Below, piece after piece: positions 42,266 to 50,882 of a stretch of DNA of 64,000 bases. The notes below the pieces were generated by a model that was not told the origin of the DNA, ran no database searches, and saw only the letters and a program-made list of their open reading frames with translations. The position numbers and the translations under genes are program-made. Position 1 is the first letter of the stretch, and every line of letters starts with the position of its first letter. This DNA is from Mariniflexile gromovii (GTDB taxonomy: Bacteria > Bacteroidota > Bacteroidia > Flavobacteriales > Flavobacteriaceae): the NCBI RefSeq assembly GCF_017814435.1, contig NZ_JAGJCB010000016.1, positions 1 to 64,000 of the forward strand, in the 5' to 3' direction.

Positions 42266-43399
42266 TTATCCTATATCTTTTTTTAGAAGTATTGGTAGAA
42301 TAGAGGAAATAATACCATAAACTAAAAATATATATACAAATGCAGATTGGTGTTCAATTATAAGTTTTCCTATTAATAAAGAACCTAATCCTATTCCTAG
42401 CTCCATAAAAATATATAAGGTAGATAAAGCTTTGCCGTCTTCTCCAGAATTTTCATTTAAAGACCATAAATTTAAAACAGGAATAAAGATCCCCATTGAT
42501 GCTCCATAAAATAAAGATGCAATTACAAACGCAGTTTTATTTTCCCAAAGTGAAAATAATAATGAAGCAAAAACCAACATTAAAGTGGCGTATAAAAGTA
42601 ATTTATTTAACGGTAGGCCCTCTATTTTGTTTTTGAATAGAAGTCTAATGAAGATTGTACTTATAGAGAAAAAGACGAAAAAGATTCCTTTGTTATCAAA
42701 TCCTAATTTGTTAGCCTGTATTGACGAAGAAATCAACAAAATTCCAAATCCAAGGTATATCCAAAACATGATAAGCGATTGTTTCCAGATACACATATCT
42801 AGTATAGATTTAGAAACTTTTATTGTTGCAATTTTTTGTTTATTTTCTTCTTTTAAAGGAATAACCATCAGTATTGCTACTACACCTAGTAAAGCTCCAA
42901 ATAAGAACACATAATTAATACCCAAATGAACATGAATAAGACTGCTAAACATTGGGCCAAAAGCCATTCCTGCTGAATAAAATGCTGTTTGAATGCTTAT
43001 TGCTCTACCGCGGTTAAAAAAATTGTTTTTGATAAAAAAAGTATAGCCTGTTGGTGCAAATCCGGTAGAGAAACCATGAATGAATCTTAATATAAGAAAG
43101 CCTAAAACAAAATCAATCCATGGGTATAATATATTTACAAATATGGTAACAAATAATCCAATATAAATAGCGTATTTTCCGGCTCTTAAATCAGATAGCT
43201 TACCGCTTAAAGGCCTCGAGAGAAGTGCCGCAATTGTAAAAAGAAGTATTATTAACCCCAAATAAGATTTGCCGCCAATATGTATTAGGTATGAAGGTAG
43301 TACTGGTAATAATATATTGTAGCTTGCAGAAAAGAAAAGTGACGAAGCACTTAAAAGCCATAATGAATAATTATTACTTTTCACAACGTATGTGTCCAT
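42266..43399 (-). CDS. MFS-family efflux or uptake transporter
   Basis: A 377 aa inner-membrane protein with about 12 hydrophobic helices. The MFS signature loop between TM2 and TM3 is SRPLSGKLSDLRAGKYAIYIG (G-K-L-S-D-x-x-G-R-K type). Later motifs are RFIHGFSTGFAPTG and RGRAISIQTAFYSAGMAFGP. This is the pattern of drug or metabolite antiporters. Its start overlaps the HD-domain gene by 26 bases. It ends the long TetR-controlled unit, probably exporting the compound that the module handles. Confidence 0.88.
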   Translation of the reverse strand: MDTYVVKSNNYSLWLLSASSLFFSASYNILLPVLPSYLIHIGGKSYLGLIILLFTIAALLSRPLSGKLSDLRAGKYAIYIGLFVTIFVNILYPWIDFVLGFLILRFIHGFSTGFAPTGYTFFIKNNFFNRGRAISIQTAFYSAGMAFGPMFSSLIHVHLGINYVFLFGALLGVVAILMVIPLKEENKQKIATIKVSKSILDMCIWKQSLIMFWIYLGFGILLISSSIQANKLGFDNKGIFFVFFSISTIFIRLLFKNKIEGLPLNKLLLYATLMLVFASLLFSLWENKTAFVIASLFYGASMGIFIPVLNLWSLNENSGEDGKALSTLYIFMELGIGLGSLLIGKLIIEHQSAFVYIFLVYGIISSILPILLKKDIG

Positions 43400-43961
43400 C
43401 TTGGATTAATTTATCTAGATAGTTTAAAGTTAATTCCCATAATTTTTCTGAACCCTTATTTATAGGATTTAGTTTATTTATTAAGTTTTCATATGAGATA
43501 TTATGTTTTTTCCAAGTGCCCCCCTTATTGTTGAAGTTTAATAATACTGGTGCAAAACGGTCTATAGACTTTGCATAGTGCTTTTCGGGAGTGTCTCCAT
43601 ATTCAAACTCATACCATAAACCATAAAGTTCATTTTCATTTGATTTGGGTAAGATTTTATAAAGATTTTTAGCTGCATGTAATTCCTGATCATTATTATC
43701 ATGACTATTTTGGTTGTCAAATAAAAAAGTATCGCCAGCATATATCTCCACCAAGTCATGTATAATAAGCATCTTTACAACTTTGTTTATGTTTATTTTT
43801 TCATTTGCATAATCTTTTAAAAGAATAGCCATGAGCACTAACTGCCAAGAATGTTCGGCGACATTTTCTTTACGTGGAGAATCGATAGGACTTGTGTGAC
43901 GCTCCACTAATTTTAATTTGTCGGTTTCAGTCAAAAATTTCACAATACTTTCTAATGACAT
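43374..43961 (-). CDS. HD-domain phosphohydrolase (YfbR/HDDC2-like)
   Basis: A 195 aa metal-dependent phosphohydrolase. The motif set is RKENVAEHSWQ (His37), LIIHDLVEIYAGD (His68-Asp69) and a later SIDRFAPVLLNF (Asp). These fit the HD_3 family of 5'-deoxynucleotidases. There is no signal peptide. It is co-transcribed with the MFS gene (overlapping) and downstream of a cysteine hydrolase. Substrate in this context is unknown. Confidence 0.85.
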   Translation of the reverse strand: MSLESIVKFLTETDKLKLVERHTSPIDSPRKENVAEHSWQLVLMAILLKDYANEKININKVVKMLIIHDLVEIYAGDTFLFDNQNSHDNNDQELHAAKNLYKILPKSNENELYGLWYEFEYGDTPEKHYAKSIDRFAPVLLNFNNKGGTWKKHNISYENLINKLNPINKGSEKLWELTLNYLDKLIQDGHIRCEK

Positions 43962-44008
43962 AGTTCAATTTTTTTAATACTAATTTATCAAATATTATAT
44001 TTCATTCA

Positions 44009-44509
44009 TTAGGTTTTATGGATTATTTCAGAATTATACTTCTGATTATTTATCCCTATTCTGTCAAATGTAGCAGTAGCATCAGAAATTAAATAGGTTT
44101 CATAACCAAAATTTCCAGCCATTCTAACTGTAGTTGATACACAGTGGTTAGTAGTAATACCAATTATCACTAGAGTGTTAATTTTCTGTTTGTCAATTTC
44201 TTCTTTTAAAGTAGTTCCTATAAAAGCACTGTTTACACTTTTTGTTATTACTTGCTCTCCTTTAATTGGTAATACGTGCGAATTAAATTTAAAACCTTCA
44301 TTTGAAGTATGTAACAGTGATTTTGGGTTTGTTGAACTATGCCTGATGTGAAAAATAGGCAGTTTTAATTTTCTCCATTTTTTCAGAATTTTTCCAGATA
44401 TAATTTCTGCGTTTTTGTTGTTTCTATTACCTCCCCAGTAAGCTTCATTTAAAAAAGCTTTTTGTATGTCTATTAATATTAAGGCTGGTTTTTTATCATT
44501 TAGTATCAT
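44009..44509 (-). CDS. Isochorismatase-like cysteine hydrolase
   Basis: A 166 aa enzyme with the catalytic triad visible: Asp14 in ALILIDIQKAF, Lys90 in VITKSVNSAFIGT, and Cys123 in IGITTNHCVSTT. The family hydrolyses amides such as nicotinamide or acts as isochorismatase. The C-terminus is a little short. A 190-base gap without a gene separates it from the MBL gene upstream. A second cysteine hydrolase lies in module 3. Confidence 0.88.
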   Translation of the reverse strand: MILNDKKPALILIDIQKAFLNEAYWGGNRNNKNAEIISGKILKKWRKLKLPIFHIRHSSTNPKSLLHTSNEGFKFNSHVLPIKGEQVITKSVNSAFIGTTLKEEIDKQKINTLVIIGITTNHCVSTTVRMAGNFGYETYLISDATATFDRIGINNQKYNSEIIHKT

Positions 44510-44699
44510 AGGGTATTGTTTTTTAATGATGGCTAGAATTTAATAGCTATTGTTTACATTAATCATTAATCATTAAACCTTAAAAAGCAATTGTTTTGAG
44601 CAAATTCAATAAATAAATGTTTTTTGGAAATAAATGCCAGATTGTTGATCAATGCAAAACACATTACTTTTAAAATTAAATTATTCCTACTGTATATTG

Positions 44700-45482
44700 T
44701 CAAATAAATTTAAGTGTTTGTCCATCCTCAGGTATAATAACATGGTCTGAAATCCCTATATCATTGATATACTCATGCAGTTCTATTCTACTCAATGTAC
44801 AAAGGTTTATAGTTTCAAGGTGAATTACTATAATGATAGCTTCAGGCAACAATTGGTGTACTTTATAAACATCTTCTTTACCCATAATTATAGGACCAAA
44901 AGGTTCTAGTATTGCGAATCCTGCATTTAATACAATAATATTTGGTTTAAATTTGAGGAGGTTTAGTTCAACTTCATCAATCCAAATAGTATCACCAACA
45001 AAGTAGACTGACTTTTCGCCTAAGTTATTAAAGTATAGTCCTGAAGATTGCCCCAAAATTGATGCGATTTGTGAATTATTATAGGCTTCGTCTGAACCGT
45101 GTTGGCACTGTGTTTTTTTTAAGAGTACGCCGTTATAGTTTGTGTTTTTATCAATTACCCTCACATCTGTAAACCCATCAGCCATAACGGTTTTAGCATC
45201 TTGTATGTTTTGGCAAAATACAGGCTTGCTTTTAGGAAGAATTCTAACAGCTTCTTCATCCCAATGATCTGGATGTAGGTGCGTAACAATAATGGCATCT
45301 ATATCCAAAAGATTATTAGTAGAAACAGGTAAGTTTACCATTGGAATTTTTTGATTTGAACCAGTTAATCCTGGAAATCCAGGATAAGCATCTTTCTTGG
45401 CTAACATTGGATCGATCAAAAATTTTTTGCCAGCATAATTAAACATTACAGTGGCATTTCTAATTAATTGAATACTTGTCAT
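44700..45482 (-). CDS. Metallo-beta-lactamase-fold hydrolase (UlaG/RomA-like)
   Basis: A 260 aa MBL-fold protein. The metal motif is VTHLHPDHWDEEA (His68, His70, Asp72, His73). YFVGDTIW holds the later metal-binding Asp. Its N-terminus (IQLIRNATVMFNYAGKKFLIDPML) matches the UlaG-type group that cleaves lactones or phosphodiesters. There is no signal peptide. It sits in the middle of the TetR-controlled run. Confidence 0.88.
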   Translation of the reverse strand: MTSIQLIRNATVMFNYAGKKFLIDPMLAKKDAYPGFPGLTGSNQKIPMVNLPVSTNNLLDIDAIIVTHLHPDHWDEEAVRILPKSKPVFCQNIQDAKTVMADGFTDVRVIDKNTNYNGVLLKKTQCQHGSDEAYNNSQIASILGQSSGLYFNNLGEKSVYFVGDTIWIDEVELNLLKFKPNIIVLNAGFAILEPFGPIIMGKEDVYKVHQLLPEAIIIVIHLETINLCTLSRIELHEYINDIGISDHVIIPEDGQTLKFI

Positions 45483-45547
45483 GGCATCTGTCTATTTTAT
45501 AGATAATTAATTATTATATAATAACTGATATGTGACTTATAAAGTGA

Positions 45548-46174
45548 TTATTCTTTTTGACCAGCTTTAATAGGAGTGTTGTTGTCAAGATTATAGGCGT
45601 ACTCTATTAAAGTAACACGTTCGAGTGTTCTATTAAATTGTAGCTTTAACCAACCATAATGTTCTTTTTGGTTAACAACATGCTTAACTCCAATATAAAT
45701 TTCGTTTTCATTTTTCAAACTTCCTTCACACCACGAATTTCCATTATTCTCAGTATGTTTTATAACCAGAAAATTACGACTTGAAGTCCAAGTTTGATTA
45801 TTGGCAACTTCATTATTAATTGTTTTTTTGTACTCTTCACCTACAATTAAGCCTAGATTCAGGTAATAATTATCATTAGGTAAACCACTTTTAATCATAT
45901 TGGAATCAATTGGTTTTATCCCAAAGTACAAATGGTCGCCATTTTGGTCCGATGTTAAAGCACTGAAAGTTAAAAAGTCTAAAATCTGATCGTTATTAAT
46001 ATCTATTTCAATTTGTAGTGGGCTTCCGGCATCTATTGTACGCCCGTCTACTTTGTAGAAAATATTGTTGCCAATTGGATTAGTGCTAATGTCCTCACCT
46101 TTATCACAGGCGAAGAAAGCCATTAATCCGATTAATAATGTAAAATATGTTACAAGCTTAATTTCTGTTTTCAT
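45548..46174 (-). CDS. Lipoprotein of unknown function
   Basis: A 208 aa lipoprotein: MKTEIKLVTYFTLLIGLMAFFAC with an acylated Cys23, then DKGED. The body is beta-rich (IFYKVDGRTIDAGSPLQIEIDINND, EHYGWLKLQFN, VTLIEYAYNLDNNTPIKAGQ). This pattern is common in Bacteroidota secreted proteins with a DxDxD-like calcium loop (DINNDQILD). Its start overlaps the upstream STAS-like gene by 17 bases. Function is not assigned. Confidence 0.75.
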   Translation of the reverse strand: MKTEIKLVTYFTLLIGLMAFFACDKGEDISTNPIGNNIFYKVDGRTIDAGSPLQIEIDINNDQILDFLTFSALTSDQNGDHLYFGIKPIDSNMIKSGLPNDNYYLNLGLIVGEEYKKTINNEVANNQTWTSSRNFLVIKHTENNGNSWCEGSLKNENEIYIGVKHVVNQKEHYGWLKLQFNRTLERVTLIEYAYNLDNNTPIKAGQKE

Positions 46175-46685
46175 GGGTTGTTTTATTATTATTTATATTT
46201 AGATCAAATATCCATTTAAATGCTTCAGAAGCACCATTGAAATACCCTTCCGAATTTGTGCTGAACATAAATTGATATTTATTAATTTTTGAAACGTCAT
46301 GGTGAATATGTGCCGCGGCAACGCATCTTATACCTCGGTTATTGGATAGCTCTAAATTTTTTGATTCATCAAATAGATCTAAATATCCAACTCTCCAACC
46401 ATATCTTGATAACGTTAAAGGAATTATTTCTCTGAATCTTTTGTGTGTGTCAACATCTATTGCTTTAAATCCAAGTAAGTCAATGTAAATTTTAAAAATG
46501 CTATTATCTAATAGGGTTTCTAAAGTATTTAAAAGAGATTTTTCCCAATTTAAAACATCTGTTATATCTACTTCTCCATTAAGACGAGTAAATAGTAAAT
46601 TGTTTTTGTTGTCCCATAAACTACCTAGATTTGGGACGCTTTTCATCATATTAAGAGATGAAAAATATATTTCCATTTTATTCAT
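46158..46685 (-). CDS. STAS/SpoIIAA-like protein
   Basis: A 175 aa protein. The central part (LLFTRLNGEVDITDVLNWEKSL, FKIYIDLLGFKAIDVDTHKRF) has the strand-helix pattern of SpoIIAA-like STAS proteins. The rest (RCVAAAHIHHDVSKINKYQFMFST, GYFNGASEAFKWIF) fits a related conserved unknown group. There is no membrane segment. It overlaps the lipoprotein gene, which suggests coupled expression. Confidence 0.6.
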   Translation of the reverse strand: MNKMEIYFSSLNMMKSVPNLGSLWDNKNNLLFTRLNGEVDITDVLNWEKSLLNTLETLLDNSIFKIYIDLLGFKAIDVDTHKRFREIIPLTLSRYGWRVGYLDLFDESKNLELSNNRGIRCVAAAHIHHDVSKINKYQFMFSTNSEGYFNGASEAFKWIFDLNINNNKTTHENRN

Positions 46686-46719
46686 AATCTATAATAATTT
46701 TGAACATGAAGCTTAATTG

Positions 46720-47151
46720 TTAGATGGAGATTAAATCTTGATAAATCTCAAAAGCATTTCGTTCTACCCAACACTCTTTAAGCTTTCCTTTTTCTATCTT
46801 CCAAATTGCTATTCCAGTAAATGAAATTGGTTGATTATCTGGAGGTAGGTTAAAAATACCATTGTTGTTACCTGTACATACAAATCTTGAAACCACATGG
46901 CTATGTTTTTCACTTACAATGATTTCTTGACTTATAGTGATTGCATTTGTTAACTTGGTCTGGAATGTTTGAACCCATTTTTTGAAATTGTCCCTACCTG
47001 AAATGGTTTTACCACCAGTGGTAATTACATAATCTTCAGTCATGAGTTCGTCAATAGCTTTAAGGTCATGGGATGATCCCCATACGCGATTAAAAAATTC
47101 TAGAATGATTTTATCTGCCTGTATGTTGCTAAAGTTTTTATTCATAATCAA
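46720..47151 (-). CDS. SnoaL-like (NTF2 fold) protein
   Basis: A 143 aa protein of the SnoaL/ketosteroid-isomerase-like fold (NRVWGSSHDLKAIDELMTEDYVI, SGRDNFKKWVQTFQ, HVVSRFVCTGNNNG, TGIAIWKIEKGKLKECWVERNAFEIYQDL). Family members are cyclases, isomerases or ligand binders. It is part of the run of small-molecule genes behind the TetR-type operator at 48.16 kb. Confidence 0.85.
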   Translation of the reverse strand: MIMNKNFSNIQADKIILEFFNRVWGSSHDLKAIDELMTEDYVITTGGKTISGRDNFKKWVQTFQTKLTNAITISQEIIVSEKHSHVVSRFVCTGNNNGIFNLPPDNQPISFTGIAIWKIEKGKLKECWVERNAFEIYQDLISI

Positions 47152-47185
47152 TTGGTTTATTAATTATTTAGAAAGAGATTAATGT

Positions 47186-47647
47186 TTAAAGTATAGTAAA
47201 TGTTGCTGTCAATCCAACCGAAAAGTTTCTGGGCAGGGAACAAACACCAAAAAGAGTTCTACTATGACTTCCTTTGTCTTTTAGTACCTCATTGAATAAG
47301 TCTGATGCCCCATTTACAACTAATGGCCCATCATCCCACTCATTACTACACCTATAATAAGCAAAGACATGATTTAAACCTTCTAATTTGTTATATGAAA
47401 CATATTGGTTTATTTGAGCCAATACGTTTAGTGCGCATAATCTCATTGCTAAATAGCCGTCATTGGTTGATAGTTCTTTTCCTAGTTTTCCTTGATGGCA
47501 ATTAATTCCGTTATGTATCGGAAATTGTATTGCAACATACCCAACATTTCCTCTTATTTCAACGGATTTATAATTACCCCCTGGTTCTGGAATGTTTGGT
47601 AATTGAATTCCTATGTCAGCAACCTTTTTTTTTATTGACTCATTCAT
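47186..47647 (-). CDS. RidA/YjgF-family protein
   Basis: A 153 aa protein: IPEPGGNYKSVEIRGNVGYVAIQFPIHNG, YLAMRLCALNVLAQINQYV, SHSRTLFGVCSLPRNFSVGLTATF. This is the YjgF/YER057c fold; canonical RidA deaminates reactive enamines with a conserved Arg, here R in SRTLFGV. It belongs to the longer YjgF subgroup (about 150 aa). It is co-transcribed with the thioesterase upstream. Confidence 0.87.
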   Translation of the reverse strand: MNESIKKKVADIGIQLPNIPEPGGNYKSVEIRGNVGYVAIQFPIHNGINCHQGKLGKELSTNDGYLAMRLCALNVLAQINQYVSYNKLEGLNHVFAYYRCSNEWDDGPLVVNGASDLFNEVLKDKGSHSRTLFGVCSLPRNFSVGLTATFTIL

Positions 47648-47678
47648 TTTATACCAATGTTAATTTCTTTTTAATTAG

Positions 47679-48134
47679 CTAAGGAATTATTGTTTCAGTT
47701 TTAAAATCGGTTTTATAAAGATTAGAGTACCCTTTTGCAATAAGCCTGCTTTTATCTTTATTCCATATACTACATTGGGCATTAATAAATTTTTTTCCAT
47801 ACTTTATGATACTTGTTTCTGCGATAATTACTTCATTTGGCTTAGCAATTGAAAAATAGTCAATAACATTGTTAATTGTTGTGAAGAAAAATGGATCATC
47901 AAGAGTAAACATTGTTGCTCCTAAAACATCATCAATAATTGCAGATGTAATACCTCCATGCAAATTTCCTACTGGATTAAGCCATTCAGGACGGATTTGA
48001 TACTGAAATTCAAGACTTCCTGTGTTCGCTTTGAGAACCGTAGGGTTTAGCCACCTCATAAGTGGAGATGGTGATCTATCAAAACTCTTTCCTTTAAATG
48101 ATTTTATATAATCTAATTTATTCATGTTATTCAA
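47679..48134 (-). CDS. PaaI-type hot-dog thioesterase
   Basis: A 151 aa hot-dog fold enzyme. LNPVGNLHGGITSAIIDDVLGATMF holds the HGG motif with the catalytic Asp/Glu on the long helix (IIDDVLG). FINAQCSIWNKDKSRLIAKGYSNL closes the fold. It should hydrolyse an acyl-CoA thioester. It is the first gene after the TetR-type operator at 48155-48170, so it heads the repressed unit. Confidence 0.87.
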   Translation of the reverse strand: MNNMNKLDYIKSFKGKSFDRSPSPLMRWLNPTVLKANTGSLEFQYQIRPEWLNPVGNLHGGITSAIIDDVLGATMFTLDDPFFFTTINNVIDYFSIAKPNEVIIAETSIIKYGKKFINAQCSIWNKDKSRLIAKGYSNLYKTDFKTETIIP

Positions 48135-48154
48135 TATGTTTTAGATATTTATAA

Positions 48155-48170
48155 TATACCGAATGGTATA
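48155..48170 (-). promoter_or_regulatory. TetR-type operator in front of the thioesterase unit
   Basis: TATACC-GAAT-GGTATA lies 20 bases ahead of the thioesterase start and shares both half-sites with 41327-41342 and 48819-48834. Confidence 0.75.
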
Positions 48171-48186
48171 TTTTTAATTAAAAAAA

Positions 48187-48783
48187 TTATAATTTCATTT
48201 CATTGTGAATCAAATTTTCAATTCTTTTTAATGAAATGTTTAAATATTCTTTGTCTGCCATTGTTTTAGACAATAAAACTCCTCCTTCTATTAGCATTAC
48301 CATAGTTGACGCATATTCTTTAATATTTAAATCATGCTTAAATATTCTCTCTTCTATACCGTTTTTAATGATGTCTTCAAATATTTTAGTAAATCCAATG
48401 AATGATTTTCGAACTTCAATATTCAATTTTGGAAATGCATCGTCCGATTCTGTTGCAGCATTTAATAAGGGACAGCCGCCAGTTTCAATAATTACGGACC
48501 AATTATTTTTATAAAAATCTACTATAGCCATCAATTTATTAATTGCTCCACTTGGGCTTTGATTTAACGCTGATATAATTTTATTACCTATGCGCTTAGC
48601 ATTATACTTGTAAGCCGCCTTAGCTACTTCTTCTTTATTTTCAAAATTACCGTAAATACTTCCTTTTGTAAGACCTGTTAAGTTAGTTATATCTCTTAAG
48701 GATGTGCCTAGGTATCCTATTTTATTGAAGTGTACAGACGATTTTTCAATTATAAACTGTTTCGTTTTTTCGGTTTTTGTCAT
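48187..48783 (-). CDS. TetR/AcrR-family repressor (module 2)
   Basis: A 198 aa repressor. The start MTKTEKTKQFIIEKSSVHFNK was chosen; the longer frame adds 43 unlikely residues that run through its operator. The HTH is LGTSLRDITNLTGLTKGSIYGNFENKEEVAKAA (about 23-55). The C-terminal ligand domain contains WSVIIETGGCPLLNAATESDD, a QacR/AcrR-like block. Three matching operators (its own, the thioesterase unit, and the AraC promoter) indicate a local regulon. Confidence 0.9.
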   Translation of the reverse strand: MTKTEKTKQFIIEKSSVHFNKIGYLGTSLRDITNLTGLTKGSIYGNFENKEEVAKAAYKYNAKRIGNKIISALNQSPSGAINKLMAIVDFYKNNWSVIIETGGCPLLNAATESDDAFPKLNIEVRKSFIGFTKIFEDIIKNGIEERIFKHDLNIKEYASTMVMLIEGGVLLSKTMADKEYLNISLKRIENLIHNEMKL

Positions 48784-48805
48784 GTTCAAAAAGAATATTT
48801 TACTG

Positions 48806-48834
48806 CAAATATAACAAAAATACCAATCGGTATA
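48806..48834 (-). promoter_or_regulatory. Promoter and operator of the module-2 TetR gene
   Basis: On the minus strand TATATTTG (48806-48813) is a perfect -7 box. The operator ATACC-N4-GGTATA (48819-48834) fills the spacer just upstream. This layout implies autorepression. Confidence 0.75.
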
Positions 48835-48953
48835 AAATATAATTGATTTTTTTTTTTTTTTGATACAACCAAAGATTATTTCTATATCTTCATCTTTATT
48901 ACCGGTATTCATACTTGTTTAATAAAATTGTATGAGAGCGCGACATTACTTAT

Positions 48954-49160
48954 TTAAACCAATTTAGAATTAGGAGTACTAAAAACAAATTTTTCTTTAA
49001 GGATTCTCATATCATCACTCACTTTTCTATCTAACACTTTTGCATAATGCTGTGTGGTTCTTAAATTTTTATGATCAAGCATTTTGCTAACACTCTTAAT
49101 TGGAACACCATTTGTAAGAGTTACAGTAGTTGCAAAAGTGTGTCGAGCTATGTGAAAAGT
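48954..49160 (-). pseudogene. Integrase relic D (C-terminal end only)
   Basis: The frame ends with [44 protein letters not shown]: the HxxR block and the active-site Tyr of a tyrosine recombinase, plus the natural tail. Residues before LTFH come from foreign sequence, so the N-terminal three quarters are lost. It resembles copy B closely but with differences ([10 protein letters not shown] against SVSKMLGHKN). It marks the right end of cargo module 2. Confidence 0.88.
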
Positions 49161-49566
49161 TAGTTTTATCAACCACAGCAATATCATTTAAAAAGGAGAC
49201 ACCATCATTGAAAGTAATATCGTAAAGTTTATTGCCAGAGTTAATATCAAGAGCAATAAGCCTGTCAATATCCGCAACGAATAAAATATTTTTTGAAATT
49301 GCTAATCCTTTGGGTGCATTAAGTTTTTATTTTGAAAAAGTTGAATCAATAATGGCTCCTTTGAAATCAAGTTTGATGATTCTCCCGTCTCCAACTTTTT
49401 GTGTAGGATTAAGTTCTTTTCCTATATCTGCAGCATAAATATATTTACCATCGGAAGCCACGCTTTCAATGTGATTGAAGCCTTTAACCGTAAAGATAGT
49501 TTGAGCACACATACTATTAGTTGAAATAGAAATGCTCAAAACGAAAATTATAAATGTTATTTTCAT
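49160..49566 (-). pseudogene. NHL/SMP-30-like exported protein, nonsense-mutated and truncated
   Basis: It starts MKITFIIFVLSISISTNSMCAQ, a signal peptide, and continues with a beta-propeller-like sequence (FNHIESVASDGKYIYAADIGKELNP, GLAISKNILFVADIDRLIALDINSG). An in-frame TAA at 49327-49329 interrupts it, and the frame then runs on to about 49160, where it is fused to integrase relic D. The 3' half of the propeller is lost. SMP-30-like proteins are lactonases. Confidence 0.75.
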
Positions 49567-49595
49567 GATGCTATATTTTAAAATTCATAATTACA

Positions 49596-50339
49596 TTAAC
49601 GTCCTCCTGTAACATCAATAAATATTCCTGTTGAATAAGATGACTGTTCAGTGGCAAGCCAAAGAATAGCTTCAGCAACTTCGCTTGTTAATCCACCTCT
49701 TTTTAAAGGAATACTATCTTTTATTCGTTCTATTCTCCCTGGTTCTCCTCCAGAAATGTGAATGTCTGTATGAATAAAGGCTGGTCGTACACCATTAACT
49801 CGGATTCCGTCTTCTGCTAATTCTTTGGATAACCCAATAGTTAGAGCGTCTATCGCACCTTTTGATGCCGCATAATCTATATATTCAAATGGCGCTCCAG
49901 TTCTGGAAGCGATTGAAGAAACATTAACGATAGTTCCGCCGTTGCCACCATATTTGGGTGACATCCTTTTAATTGCTTCACGACAACAAATAAAGGGGCC
50001 TAAAGTATTGGCTTGAAATATTCGCTGTAATCTTTCCCAAGTTAAATTTTCTAATGTAGATTGATGTTCCAGAATTCCGGCATTATTTACTAAGCAAGTT
50101 AAGTTTCCAAACTCTGTATCGATCTGGTTAAATAGTTGAATTATTTCAGTTTCATTAGAAACATCTGCCTGAAACGCCTTTGCCAAACCTCCTTTTAATC
50201 TTATTTTTTCTACTATATTTTCTGCTGATTCTTTACTCTTATTGTAGTTTACTGCTACTGCAAATCCTCTTTCAGCAGCAAGTAAAGCCGTAGCTGCACC
50301 AATACCACGGCTAGCTCCTGTTATTAATATTGTTTTCAT
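49596..50339 (-). CDS. Classical SDR oxidoreductase (FabG-like)
   Basis: A 247 aa reductase with TGASRGIGAATALLA, NNAGILEHQ, NVSSIASRTG, YAASKGAIDALTIGLS (YxxxK) and a closing GIFIDVTGGR. This is a complete classical SDR set. It is the last intact gene of the module-3 run before the decayed propeller gene. Substrate is unknown. Confidence 0.9.
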   Translation of the reverse strand: MKTILITGASRGIGAATALLAAERGFAVAVNYNKSKESAENIVEKIRLKGGLAKAFQADVSNETEIIQLFNQIDTEFGNLTCLVNNAGILEHQSTLENLTWERLQRIFQANTLGPFICCREAIKRMSPKYGGNGGTIVNVSSIASRTGAPFEYIDYAASKGAIDALTIGLSKELAEDGIRVNGVRPAFIHTDIHISGGEPGRIERIKDSIPLKRGGLTSEVAEAILWLATEQSSYSTGIFIDVTGGR

Positions 50340-50355
50340 TTCTTATTGTTTTTTG

Positions 50356-50867
50356 TTACAGTATGGATTTTATATGAGCCAAATGATGTTGACAGTGCCA
50401 GGAATACATACCAATTGCTTCTTCCAATATGAATTCCTTCCCGTGTTCGGGATGAGTATATTTTCTTTTTAATGTATCAGCATCAAGATTTTTTAAAAGA
50501 GTATGCCATCTGTAGTGAATCCCTTGTATAATAGATAGGGATGAACTTATAGGTAAATATTTACTATCCTCCAATTCTGCCCAAATAGATTCATTATAAG
50601 GTTTAATGACAGGGTTATCTTCTGTTATGGCAAGCTTGAAAATGCATTCATGTGACTATCTGCACAGTGATGTACAACTTGTCTAACTGTCCATCCATCT
50701 TTTCTGTAAGGCATATCAAGTTGATTTTCTGATATTGCTTCTAGCGTATTGTTCAATACAGAAGGAAAAGAACCAATTATTTCAATCCAATTATCTAAAA
50801 GGCTCTTTTCTATATTCTCTGGTTTTGTAAATTGACCGATCGGGTATCTTAAATTTAGTTCTTTCAT
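50356..50867 (-). pseudogene. YfiT-like DinB-fold hydrolase, frameshifted
   Basis: The first part reads MKELNLRYPIGQFTKPENIEKSLLDNWIE to DSHMNAF, then a stop at 50625. Another frame continues KLAITEDNPVIKPYNESIWAELEDSKY to the closing WHCQHHLAHIKSIL. Together they match the whole YfiT family (bacillithiol-transferase-like, three metal His: HHCADSH, HxxHH). About 5 bases seem to have been lost in the SHMNxF region. It is dead unless the sequence is wrong. Confidence 0.8.
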
Positions 50868-50882
50868 TTTGTTTTAAATTAT

